Below, in pieces: positions 1 through 6,514 of a DNA stretch of 8,264 nucleotides. The notes below the pieces were generated by a model. It had not been told where the DNA came from. It saw only the letters and a list, made by a program, of their open reading frames with translations, and made no database searches. Origin of the DNA: Patescibacteria group bacterium UBA5187 (GTDB taxonomy: Bacteria; Patescibacteriota; Minisyncoccia; Phycocordibacterales; PALSA-1337); the NCBI GenBank assembly GCA_002413065.1, contig DHWH01000004.1, forward strand, positions 31,912 to 40,175, given 5' to 3'. A program made the position numbers and the translations under genes. How positions within the stretch are numbered: position 1 is the stretch's first letter; every line of letters starts with the position of its first letter.

Positions 1-603
1 ATTGATCTTGCGGACGATGATAGGAGGAATGATCGGAACAAAATTTTTCTGAGAAAAGAAGTCGAGAGCAAAATTCCAGATCGCGAAACAAAGCCTGACA
101 CCGTCTCCTGTAAGAAAATATCCGCGGAAGCCGTGCACTTTCGATCCGCGGTCAAAATCAACCATGCTGAGTGCGGTCATGATCTCCACGTGATCTTTTG
201 GTTCAAATGCAAATGTCGGCTTCGTACCCCATACTTTCACTTCTTTATTTTCGGCATCGGTGGTTCCATCAGGAACTGACATGTCAGGAATATTCGGAAC
301 TTGGAGCATCAGCAACTGCCATTCCTTCATGAGTTCCTTCAGAGCGGCATCGTCCTTTTCGAGATCGGCTTTTACTATTTTCATCTCCGCGATCAATGCC
401 GCACGTTCTTCCGGTGTGGCCGGGCGAGTAATCTTGTCGCTGGCCGCATTTTGTTCGGCGCGTCTCTTTTCAACATTGGTCAGCAAAGTTCGGCGCTTAT
501 CATCAACTGCAATAAGTTCATCGATCTTGAAATCAATGTGTTTTTTGACGGCTGCCTGTCCTACAAGATCTTTATTTTCGCGGATGAATTTAATGTCTAA
601 CAT
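1..603 (-). CDS. serS: Seryl-tRNA synthetase, N-terminal part (runs off the window)
   Basis: Seryl-tRNA synthetase charges tRNA-Ser with serine in the cytoplasm. Only the first 201 codons are present; the frame stays open to base 1. Residues 1-10 (MLDIKFIREN) are the typical SerRS start. Residues about 30-105 are charged and heptad-like, matching the N-terminal tRNA-binding coiled-coil arm, with a short turn near residues 58-68. The catalytic domain begins near residue 125. Residues 183-198 (FSQKNFVPIIPPIIVR) match class II synthetase motif 1, including its invariant proline. Motifs 2 and 3 lie outside the window, so activity cannot be judged. The ATG at 603 has no Shine-Dalgarno sequence; a TATGCT hexamer lies 12 nt upstream. 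The gene is divergent from dprA. The plus-strand open frames opposite it are shadows. Confidence 0.95.
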   Translation of the reverse strand, partial: MLDIKFIRENKDLVGQAAVKKHIDFKIDELIAVDDKRRTLLTNVEKRRAEQNAASDKITRPATPEERAALIAEMKIVKADLEKDDAALKELMKEWQLLMLQVPNIPDMSVPDGTTDAENKEVKVWGTKPTFAFEPKDHVEIMTALSMVDFDRGSKVHGFRGYFLTGDGVRLCFAIWNFALDFFSQKNFVPIIPPIIVRKIN

Positions 604-615
604 GGGATAAACTTT

Positions 616-621
616 AGCATA
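616..621 (-). promoter_or_regulatory. Candidate serS -10 element
   Basis: On the minus strand, TATGCT lies 12 nt before the serS ATG. No convincing -35 hexamer is seen; the upstream stretch is A-rich. It would place the transcript start about 5 nt before the start codon. This is inference from hexamer match and spacing only. Confidence 0.35.
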
Positions 622-634
622 ATTTTATCTTTTT

Positions 635-662
635 TTGAACAGGATGCACAGTATGATAAAAT
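635..662 (+). promoter_or_regulatory. Candidate distal promoter for dprA
   Basis: TTGAAC (635-640) and TAAAAT (657-662) are separated by 16 bp on the plus strand. If used, it would give dprA a leader of about 125 nt. That leader contains a perfect 7-bp inverted repeat, TTTCGAA (671-677) and TTCGAAA (690-696), of unknown meaning. A second -10-like hexamer, TATACT, is at 735-740. Which signal drives dprA cannot be decided by eye. Confidence 0.35.
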
Positions 663-772
663 AGGGACGTTTTCGAATTCGCCTGCCACTTCGAAATAAA
701 AACCGGGTATCGATATATCACGCGCGCGCATCACTATACTAAATAATCCCCCTCCCAAACATATAGCATATG

Positions 773-781
773 TGTTATATG
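773..781 (+). promoter_or_regulatory. Candidate extended -10 next to the dprA start
   Basis: TG (773-774), one base, then TATATG (776-781) forms an extended -10-like element 12 nt before the ATG at 794. This matches the spacing seen at serS and topA. If real, the upstream in-frame ATGs at 770 and 779 lie before the transcript start and cannot be used from this promoter. There is no clear -35. Confidence 0.3.
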
Positions 782-793
782 TTTCCTACCCAT

Positions 794-1720
794 ATGAAAA
801 CCGTACGACTCCTAAAAGAGCAATTCCCTTTTCTATTGAAGCAAATGGAAAAAGCACCGGACTATCTCGACTGCGCCGGCGCATTACCGCCATCCGATGA
901 ATACACATTTCTCTGCGTCATAGGCTCCCGACATCACAGTTCATACGGCAGAGATGCCTGTATTACATTATTAAGTGGTCTGAAAAACTATCCGATCGTG
1001 ATCGTGTCAGGATTGGCAATCGGCATCGATTCACTGGCTCATGAAGAAGCTCTGAAGCTTGGAATGAAAGTCATCGCTTTTCCCGGATCAGGACTTTCGA
1101 AGAAGGTACTCTATCCGCGCACGCACCTGAAACTTGCCGAACGGATCGTCGCATCAGGCAATACATTGCTATCTTCATTCGACAAAGATCAGCGAGGTGA
1201 CAAATGGACATTTCCCGTACGCAATCAGCTCATGGCCGGCATTTCGCACGCAGTGCTAATAATAGAAGGCAAAAAAGGTTCGGGTACATTACTCACTGCC
1301 AATTACGCACTGGAATTAAACAGGCAGGTTCTGGTGGTGCCCGGTTCTATTTTTTCAGAACTGTCACACGGTCCGCATTCATTATGTAAGGAAGGAGCGA
1401 CTCCAGTTACTACTTCGAAAGATATATTGGAAGCTCTCGGGTTTGCAGTAGAACTCGCAACAAATACAGGCGATAAAAATTCCAGCGCACACCCCGGCAC
1501 TCATCCCGACACTCAAAAGCAACTTGCTTTTTCCACACTGCAATTGTCGCCCGAGCAAAAACGCATTGTCCACGAACTTCAATTTACACCTTTATCATCG
1601 ACTGACCTTATCGAGAAAACACTTCTTCCAGCGACAACATTCAATACCATTATGTCTCAACTGGAGTTGGAAGGGATGGTTCTGGAACAGGACGGAATAT
1701 ATAGATTACGCAGAGGTTGA
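794..1720 (+). CDS. dprA: DNA-processing protein DprA/Smf
   Basis: DprA binds incoming single-stranded DNA and loads RecA during natural transformation, acting in the cytoplasm. The Rossmann-like core spans residues about 38-215: GSRHHSSYG (44-52), SGLAIGIDSLAHEEAL (72-87), a YP step (107-108), FPVRNQLMAGIS (140-151), an EGKKGSGTL segment (158-166) and VVPGSIFSELSHGPHSL (181-197). After a polar linker (about 222-248), residues 249-305 resemble the winged-helix DprA C-terminus. At 308 residues it lacks the extra N-terminal SAM-like domain of longer members. I chose the ATG at 794 because MKTVRLLKEQFPFLL looks like a natural family start and a -10-like element precedes it. In-frame ATGs at 770 and 779 would add 8 or 5 residues. 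No Shine-Dalgarno precedes any of them. topA follows after 42 nt. Confidence 0.93.
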   Translation: MKTVRLLKEQFPFLLKQMEKAPDYLDCAGALPPSDEYTFLCVIGSRHHSSYGRDACITLLSGLKNYPIVIVSGLAIGIDSLAHEEALKLGMKVIAFPGSGLSKKVLYPRTHLKLAERIVASGNTLLSSFDKDQRGDKWTFPVRNQLMAGISHAVLIIEGKKGSGTLLTANYALELNRQVLVVPGSIFSELSHGPHSLCKEGATPVTTSKDILEALGFAVELATNTGDKNSSAHPGTHPDTQKQLAFSTLQLSPEQKRIVHELQFTPLSSTDLIEKTLLPATTFNTIMSQLELEGMVLEQDGIYRLRRG

Positions 1721-1722
1721 TT

Positions 1723-1751
1723 TTGCATTTCCGCTTCCACTCATGTAATAC
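1723..1751 (+). promoter_or_regulatory. Candidate topA promoter
   Basis: TTGCAT (1723-1728), a 17-bp spacer, then TAATAC (1746-1751), with TG at 1744-1745. The -10 ends 11 nt before the topA ATG, predicting a leader of about 5 nt. It starts just after the dprA stop codon, so topA may be transcribed on its own as well as by read-through. Confidence 0.5.
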
Positions 1752-1762
1752 TTAGCCTACCT

Positions 1763-4117
1763 ATGAAATTAATCATCGTTGAATCCCCTTCAAAGTCAAA
1801 AACTATCTCCAAATATCTCGGAGAAGGTTTCGAAGTGCGCGCATCAGTCGGTCATGTGCGCGACCTTCCGAAATCCAGCAAAAAAGCGATCGATATCGCG
1901 GCAGGCTTCGTTCCACACTATGAGATCGTGCAGAAAAAAGAAGCGGTCATTGCCGATATTGCACATGAAGCTTCCAAGGCGGATGAAATAGTACTCGCAA
2001 CAGACCCGGACCGTGAAGGAGAAGCCATCGCCTGGCACATTGCCGAAGTATTGAAGGAAAAGCTCGGGCCCAGTGTCACAGAAAAAATATCGCGTGCAAC
2101 ATATCACGAGATCACCAAGGAAGCCGTTCTCGAAGCATTGGCGCATCCGCGTGCGATCGACCAGCATTTGCGCGAGGCGCAGGAAGCCCGCCGCGTTCTC
2201 GACCGTCTCGTCGGTTACGATCTTTCCGGCCTGATTTGGAAAAAAGTCCGTTATGGCTTGTCGGCAGGACGTGTGCAGTCCCCTGCGCTTCGCATCATCA
2301 TGGAACGCGAACGTGAGATTCGTGCATTCATACCCGAAACCTATTGGGTCATTGCAGGCCTATGGAACACTGCGAATGGTGCATCACTCCCGCTCATCTG
2401 CGCCGAAGAGCCTCGCGACAAAAACAAAGTAGACGCCATCATCGAAATTGCCAAAAAAGAAAAGTGGCATGTTCTTGATATTGAAGAATCCGAACAGAAA
2501 AGATCTCCGCGCGCCCCATTTATCACTTCAACATTACAGCAGACTGCCAGCTCACGCCTCGGATTTTCTCCATCACGCACAATGGGCATTGCGCAGAAAT
2601 TGTATGAAGCCGGTTACCTTACCTACATGCGTACGGATTCCACAAATCTCGGTCAGCAAGCACTCGACCAGATCGCCGCAACCATTACCAAAAAATATGG
2701 CAAGGAATATTTATTGTTTAGGAAATTTGCCACAAAGAGCAAGAATGCGCAGGAAGCGCACGAAGCTATTCGCCCTACCCAGTTTGCCAAAGATTCTGCA
2801 GGTGGCAATGATGAACAAAAGAAATTGTATCGCCTGATCTGGCAGCGCGCACTCGCTTCACAAATGACGGATGCACGAATGGCGAGAACGAAGCTGATCG
2901 CCAATGTTGTGGGCAAGCCAGGGGCCGCAACTTCCGGTGACGCCGCCCCGATACCCAATTTTGAAGCCAATGGTTCTCGCGTGATTTTTGATGGCTGGCT
3001 CAAGGCAGATCCCGAATCAGTCGGTGAAGAAGTTAATCTACCAAAATGCGAGAAAGGCGAAAAGCTCGATCTCGTTTCGATCGAATCCCAAGAGAAGCAA
3101 ACCCAACCACCTTCACGATATACCGAAGCCGGCCTCATCAAGGAACTCGAGAAACGCGGCATCGGCCGTCCTTCTACATATGCATCTATAACCAAAACGA
3201 TCGAAGATCGCGGCTATGTACAAAAAGAAAATAAATCCATCAGACCAACCGATACCGGCGATGTGGTTTCATCATTCCTTGAAGAGAATTTCCCTACATA
3301 CATCAGTGACTCATTTACTGCTGAGATGGAAGATAAACTCGATGATATCGCCACAGGTGCACGTACGTATATAAAAACTCTTTCAGATTTCTATGGACCA
3401 TTCACCAAAGAAGTTGCTGCACGCGACAAGATCGCAAAGATCACTAATCTCGGTAAAGCCGATCCGAAATTTGTCTGTCCGAAATGTGGTACGACTCCGA
3501 TGGATATCAAACTCGGTAAAAACGGCAAATTCCTTTCTTGTGCAAAATATCCGGACTGTGATGGCGCTCTTACCTTGGAAGGTCATGAATACAAGAAGGA
3601 TGAACCGATCGGTATCGATCCTACGACGAACCTCCCTATTTTTGTGCTCACTGGCAAATATGGTCCATATGTTCAGCTTGGCATCCGTGCTCCGAAGGTG
3701 AAGAAAGTAAAAAAGCCGAAGGTTCCGAAAGAGAAAAAGGCAAAAAAGAGTAAGAAGGCTGTCGCCGAGGAAGTTATACCTGTGGCCGAATCGACGATGG
3801 CGGCGGCACCCTTAGTAGCCGAGATTGCTCCTGTCAAACCAAAAATGGCTTCTATTCCTCGTGCTATAGATCCCTCGACAGTCACCATTACTCAGGCACT
3901 CATGTATTTGTCATTGCCACGCACACTCGGCACGGATCCGAAGACAGGTGCGGACGTAGTCGCATCAGCCGGCCGATTCGGTCCATACATAAGGTGCGGT
4001 GAAGATTTCCGAACTATCAAGGTTCCTGACGATGTATACACCATCACCCTAGCTCGTGCTCTCGAAATGTTGGCAGTACCAAAACTAAAGAGAGGTTTTA
4101 AGAGAAAGAAAATCTAG
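1763..4117 (+). CDS. topA: DNA topoisomerase I (type IA)
   Basis: Relaxes negative supercoils by cutting one strand through a phosphotyrosine link. At 784 residues it is a typical length. The Toprim domain is at the N-terminus: VESPSKSKTI with E7, and the acidic triad in DPDREGE (D81, D83, E85). The active-site tyrosine is Y288 in GYLTYMRTDS; the EKRGIGRPSTYASI segment follows. A zinc ribbon has C572, C575, C593 and C599. Two Toprim C-terminal-type repeats carry GKYGPYVQLG (from 631) and GRFGPYIRCG (from 737). Between them lies a lysine-rich stretch (about 645-665) and an alanine/proline-rich linker to about 695, probably a flexible DNA-binding tether. Only one four-cysteine ribbon is present, against three in E. 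coli TopA. No Shine-Dalgarno precedes the ATG; a promoter lies 11 nt upstream. The 180-codon minus-strand open frame at 2653-3195 is a shadow. Confidence 0.97.
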   Translation: MKLIIVESPSKSKTISKYLGEGFEVRASVGHVRDLPKSSKKAIDIAAGFVPHYEIVQKKEAVIADIAHEASKADEIVLATDPDREGEAIAWHIAEVLKEKLGPSVTEKISRATYHEITKEAVLEALAHPRAIDQHLREAQEARRVLDRLVGYDLSGLIWKKVRYGLSAGRVQSPALRIIMEREREIRAFIPETYWVIAGLWNTANGASLPLICAEEPRDKNKVDAIIEIAKKEKWHVLDIEESEQKRSPRAPFITSTLQQTASSRLGFSPSRTMGIAQKLYEAGYLTYMRTDSTNLGQQALDQIAATITKKYGKEYLLFRKFATKSKNAQEAHEAIRPTQFAKDSAGGNDEQKKLYRLIWQRALASQMTDARMARTKLIANVVGKPGAATSGDAAPIPNFEANGSRVIFDGWLKADPESVGEEVNLPKCEKGEKLDLVSIESQEKQTQPPSRYTEAGLIKELEKRGIGRPSTYASITKTIEDRGYVQKENKSIRPTDTGDVVSSFLEENFPTYISDSFTAEMEDKLDDIATGARTYIKTLSDFYGPFTKEVAARDKIAKITNLGKADPKFVCPKCGTTPMDIKLGKNGKFLSCAKYPDCDGALTLEGHEYKKDEPIGIDPTTNLPIFVLTGKYGPYVQLGIRAPKVKKVKKPKVPKEKKAKKSKKAVAEEVIPVAESTMAAAPLVAEIAPVKPKMASIPRAIDPSTVTITQALMYLSLPRTLGTDPKTGADVVASAGRFGPYIRCGEDFRTIKVPDDVYTITLARALEMLAVPKLKRGFKRKKI

Positions 4118-4137
4118 TCAGCAAGTTTCAATTCTTG

Positions 4138-4146
4138 TGCTACACT
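4138..4146 (+). promoter_or_regulatory. Extended -10 promoter for the candidate ncRNA
   Basis: TG (4138-4139), C, then TACACT (4141-4146) is a good extended -10 element starting 20 bp after the topA stop. The -35 position is weak, as is common for extended -10 promoters. Predicted transcription start is near 4153-4155. The same TACACT hexamer occurs upstream of the tRNA-Leu gene at 6537-6542. Confidence 0.45.
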
Positions 4147-4153
4147 CTTGCGC

Positions 4154-4357
4154 AGGGCTCCTACTAACTTGTTCATGCTTCCCAGGCATGATGGTCAGCT
4201 TCCGGGGTGTCAGAGTAAAGGTCACAGGGTACTTTGATGTGCCGCTGTCTGTGACGTCCCTATGACGTTAAGATGCTGATCAAAAATCCTTAATGCGGAG
4301 TAAATAGGAAATACCGCACCCACAATGCCCGGCTTGAAACAGAGCCGGGCACTTTTT
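4154..4357 (+). ncRNA. Candidate structured non-coding RNA, about 200 nt, family unknown
   Basis: No protein gene fits here, yet helices are dense. Helix 1: TCATGC (4173-4178) with GCATGA (4186-4191). Helix 2, long-range: TGGTCAGC (4192-4199) with GCTGATCA (4275-4282), 8 bp with one G-U. Inside it: TGTCA (4208-4212) with TGACG (4263-4267), GTCACAG (4221-4227) with CTGTGAC (4249-4255), capped by GGTAC (4228-4232) with GTGCC (4239-4243). GGGG (4204-4207) could pair with CCC (4258-4260) across these, as a pseudoknot. Helix 3: TGCGG (4294-4298) with CCGCA (4314-4318). A strong terminator follows. I see no RNase P, tmRNA or SRP RNA signature. A divergent 6S RNA or another housekeeping RNA is possible from size. 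Alternatively it is the structured 3' end of the topA message, though the extended -10 just upstream argues for a separate transcript. Confidence 0.55.
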
Positions 4358-4360
4358 ATT
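4326..4360 (+). terminator. Rho-independent terminator
   Basis: TGCCCGGCT (4326-4334) and AGCCGGGCA (4343-4351) form a perfect 9-bp stem with an 8-nt loop, followed by C and a T5 run (4353-4357) and ATT. It points along the plus strand and would end the candidate ncRNA and any read-through from topA. Confidence 0.85.
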
Positions 4361-4370
4361 ACCCAGGAAA

Positions 4371-4497
4371 CCCCGCACGCTGCGATCCCTTCAAGTGCGG
4401 GGATGAATGGCGCGAGAGTGCCCGGTGCGTGGCACGCTCGCTAATCGCGAAGCGCCGGGAAAGGAAACCCCGTACGACGCGAAGCATGAGTGCGGGG
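4371..4497. repeat. Cluster of three GC-rich inverted repeats (REP-like)
   Basis: Three 8-bp stems lie in a row. Stem A: CCCCGCAC (4371-4378) with GTGCGGGG (4395-4402). Stem B: CCCGGTGC (4421-4428) with GCGCCGGG (4452-4459), one wobble; an alternative inner hairpin pairs 4412-4422 with 4431-4441 around one mismatch. Stem C: CCCCGTAC (4468-4475) with GTGCGGGG (4490-4497), one wobble. A and C share the left flank AGGAAACCCCG and the right arm GTGCGGGG, so they look like copies of one unit. The block is much more GC-rich than its surroundings and sits between convergent genes, a typical place for REP-like palindromes. Read on the minus strand, A and C end in GGGGTTTCCT, so they may also act as weak terminators for the HIT operon. 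Confidence 0.6.
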
Positions 4498-4513
4498 AGG
4501 AGGTCATTTATAT

Positions 4514-4942
4514 TTAAATACCCTTTCGTATCAATTCAGTCACTTCAGATAATTCTTCGCGAGGAGTAATATCTCTTGGACCCGGGCGATACAGAAATTC
4601 TCGTGGATCATACTTATAAATACCCGTATCACCTTCTTTTCTAGGAACAATGTGTAAATGAAAATGCGGCACGCCTTGCCCGCCAATTTTTTCTTCATTC
4701 CATGCATAATTGAATCCTTGTGCACCAAATACTTTCTTCAGAGTACGTCTTAATATACTCGTAAGTTTTTCAATAGCAATCTTTTCTTCTGGAGTTGTAT
4801 CTTCATAATATGGCACATGTCTTTTCGGGCACACAAGAACATGACCTGGAACAATCGGTATGTTTGTGAGAAACGCAAAAGCTAGATCATTCTCAACAAT
4901 AGTTGAGTCTCTGACTTCTTTAGTTTCGTATGGACAGTCCAT
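4514..4942 (-). CDS. HIT-family (histidine triad) protein
   Basis: HIT proteins are small nucleotide-binding hydrolases or transferases, typically splitting AMP from adenosine phosphoramidates or dinucleoside polyphosphates. The 142 residues cover the whole domain: ENDLAFAFLTNIPIVPGHVLVCPKRH in pieces from residue 17 to 42, and the triad PHFHLHIVPR with H93, H95 and H97, the middle of these preceding the nucleophile position in the usual H-x-H-x-H arrangement. The N-terminal DCPYE resembles the CPFC start of HINT-like members, but with only one cysteine, so that zinc site is probably absent. The last 35 residues are a family-variable tail. It starts 3 nt after the phosphatase stop, so the two are probably co-transcribed. 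The exact substrate cannot be told from sequence. Confidence 0.92.
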   Translation of the reverse strand: MDCPYETKEVRDSTIVENDLAFAFLTNIPIVPGHVLVCPKRHVPYYEDTTPEEKIAIEKLTSILRRTLKKVFGAQGFNYAWNEEKIGGQGVPHFHLHIVPRKEGDTGIYKYDPREFLYRPGPRDITPREELSEVTELIRKGI

Positions 4943-4945
4943 ATA

Positions 4946-5495
4946 TTAATCCAACTGATATTCCCAACCTGGTTTCCAAGACTTTGTTTTTCGCCAATCT
5001 TCGGCAAGAGCCTGCTTCCACGTTTTACCTTTGATGAGAACATCGAGCGCAATTTGTGGAGCTTTGTGCGCTACAATAGCGACACTTTTACCACCATAGT
5101 TCTTTTTAAGAAACAGGAGGAAATCAGCAATTCTTGCCTTCACATCTTCATAACTCTCTCCTTCTGGAAATCTATTTGTAAGACATTCTTCTTCCTGCAT
5201 CGGCTCCACAATATCAGAAGATGCGGCATTGAGCGTTCCGTAATTACATTCACGAAGGCGTGCATCAGGAATGATGGGGCACATTCCTTCCCAACTCAAT
5301 TTGGCGGAATTAACTGCCCTCTTCAAGTCAGAACAAAAAAACAACATCAAACTTCTTGTCTTTGGTTTGATCCTTTAAATCAATAGACTGCTTTACTCCA
5401 AGTTCTGAAAGTTCAACGTCAGACCAGCCTGATGAAATATGCTTTTCATTATCGGTTGTGGTTCCGTGTACGAAATATGTAATGTGTATAGACAT
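4946..5495 (-). pseudogene. Histidine phosphatase (phosphoglycerate mutase-like), frameshifted
   Basis: The ATG at 5495 opens MSIHITYFVHGTTTDNE and reads in frame through SGWSDVELSELGVKQS to FDVVF, then meets a stop just after a T7 run (A7 at 5335-5341 on the plus strand). With six T residues the frame would continue as FDVVFCSDLKRAV and on to the stop at 4946, giving 182 residues. The C-terminal 134 codons alone (ATG at 5350) form an open frame, but lack the N-terminal histidine motif. Intact members use a phospho-histidine; here that would be H10 in VHG, where most families have RHG. The second histidine is in AIVAHKAPQIA. The likely role is phosphatase or mutase on an unknown phosphoester. 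The cause may be a sequencing error, a real mutation or slippage. It lies between parB (14 nt upstream) and the HIT gene (3 nt downstream). Confidence 0.8.
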
Positions 5496-5501
5496 GTGTG
5501 T

Positions 5502-5530
5502 ATACTATATTAAAGTGAAAAATCCTTCAA
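5502..5530 (-). promoter_or_regulatory. Candidate promoter for the histidine phosphatase
   Basis: On the minus strand, TTGAAG (5530-5525), a 17-bp spacer and TAGTAT (5507-5502) lie across the end of parB, the -10 ending 6 nt before the phosphatase ATG. An overlapping TATAGT is also present. If active it would give an essentially leaderless message. The region is AT-rich, so a chance match is possible. Confidence 0.3.
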
Positions 5531-6457
5531 CGAATACAGATCCTGGTTATCCTCCTTCTCCACATCAGCCGGCGCGCGATCATCAACATTATTTGCCACA
5601 ATTTCAGCAGGCGCTGCAGCTGCAACTGCTTTATTATTCAACTTTTCCAACAATCCACGGAGATCATCCGGTGAGAAGAAATCAATCGTCACAGTTCCCC
5701 CTTCCTTATTTTTCTCAATGCGCACACGTGTGCCAAGTGATTCCGTAAAATTCTTTTCCATTTCAATGATCTGCGGATCAAGATATTTTCCTTTATTGCG
5801 AATTTTTTCTGTAGCAACACGACGTGAGAGAGATTCAGCTTCGCGAACGGTCAATTTTTTCATCATGATTTCCTTGAAGAGAACCAGTTGTTCTTCAGGA
5901 CGATCCGTGAGCATGAGAAGAGGTCGCGTATGCCCTTCCGAGATCTTTCCTTCTTCAAGAGCCGTGATCATTTCATCCGGCAAAGCCAAAATACGCATCG
6001 AGTTCGAAACATATTCGCGGCTTTTTCCAACCTTGTCGGCGATCTGCGCCTGCTTCAATCCAAATTCCTTTGCGAGACGTTCGAATGAACGCGCGCGATC
6101 GACGGCGTTCAGATCCTCGCGCTGGAGATTCTCGATGATAGCCATTTCCAATTTGAGCTGAGGATCTTCCTCGCCATGTTTGATAAGTGCCGGAACTTGG
6201 GCCAATCCTGCCAGTTTCGAAGCACGCAAACGGCGCTCTCCGGAGATGAGCTCGTATTCGACAGTCATGCCCGCACCTTCGTGATACACCTCCTTTCGAG
6301 TCACGACCAATGGCTGTAAAACTCCATACATACGGATGGATTCTGATAGATCCTTTAATTTTACCTGATCGAATTCCCTGCGAGGCTGGTATGGATTTGG
6401 ATTTATCTTTTCGATCTCTATCCAAAAGATCGCGTCATTAACATAGGTTGTTGTCAT
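5510..6457 (-). CDS. parB: Chromosome-partitioning protein ParB (ParB/Spo0J family)
   Basis: ParB loads at parS sites near the origin, spreads as a CTP-dependent clamp, and works with the ParA ATPase in chromosome segregation. The 315 residues show the full order. N-terminal domain: INPNPYQPRREF (18-29), then GVLQPLVV (45-52) and the CTP-binding GERRLRA (73-79). ENLQRED (109-115) follows. A helix-turn-helix comes at about 134-158 (LKQAQIADKVGKSREYVSNS). The C-terminal dimerisation region RVRIEKNKEGGTVTIDFFS (244-262) is followed by an unusual acidic, alanine-rich tail (about 277-315). I chose the ATG at 6457: a promoter-like pair ends 7 nt before it, and NPYQPRR then starts at a usual depth. 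The ATG at 6478 would add seven residues and lies upstream of the -10. No parA and no parS palindrome is visible in the window. Confidence 0.93.
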   Translation of the reverse strand: MTTTYVNDAIFWIEIEKINPNPYQPRREFDQVKLKDLSESIRMYGVLQPLVVTRKEVYHEGAGMTVEYELISGERRLRASKLAGLAQVPALIKHGEEDPQLKLEMAIIENLQREDLNAVDRARSFERLAKEFGLKQAQIADKVGKSREYVSNSMRILALPDEMITALEEGKISEGHTRPLLMLTDRPEEQLVLFKEIMMKKLTVREAESLSRRVATEKIRNKGKYLDPQIIEMEKNFTESLGTRVRIEKNKEGGTVTIDFFSPDDLRGLLEKLNNKAVAAAAPAEIVANNVDDRAPADVEKEDNQDLYSLKDFSL

Positions 6458-6464
6458 GGGAACA

Positions 6465-6492
6465 ATTGTATCAAACATTTGATTTTACTCAA
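6465..6492 (-). promoter_or_regulatory. Candidate parB promoter
   Basis: On the minus strand, TTGAGT (6492-6487), a 16-bp spacer and TACAAT (6470-6465). The -10 ends 7 nt before the ATG at 6457, which would place the transcript start at or next to the start codon. It physically overlaps a divergent promoter-like pair facing the tRNA gene. Confidence 0.5.
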
Positions 6493-6506
6493 ATTTCTTG
6501 TAGACT
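6479..6506 (+). promoter_or_regulatory. Candidate upstream promoter for tRNA-Leu
   Basis: TTGATT (6479-6484), a 16-bp spacer and TAGACT (6501-6506). It overlaps the parB promoter on the other strand, so the two could not easily be bound by polymerase together. Confidence 0.35.
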
Positions 6507-6514
6507 AGTCTGTA

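Noticed and set aside
260..610. Plus-strand open frames of about 100 codons at the left edge
   Set aside because: They are antisense to serS, whose coiled coil and motif 1 read cleanly on the minus strand.
719..730. Alternating CACGCGCGCGCA tract as a Z-DNA or regulatory element
   Set aside because: Too short and isolated to support a functional claim.
2653..3195. A 180-codon minus-strand open frame inside topA
   Set aside because: It lies wholly antisense to well-conserved topA codons, has no recognisable domain, and is explained by topA codon use.
4154..4357. RNase P RNA, tmRNA or SRP RNA
   Set aside because: No GAGGAAAGTCC-type or ACAGAAA core, no tRNA-like ends with a tag frame, and no GGAAGG-type SRP tip were found.
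5718..6425. Open frames of about 150 codons on both strands overlapping parB
   Set aside because: ParB motifs are continuous in the chosen frame; the others are arginine- or serine-rich shadows without family features.
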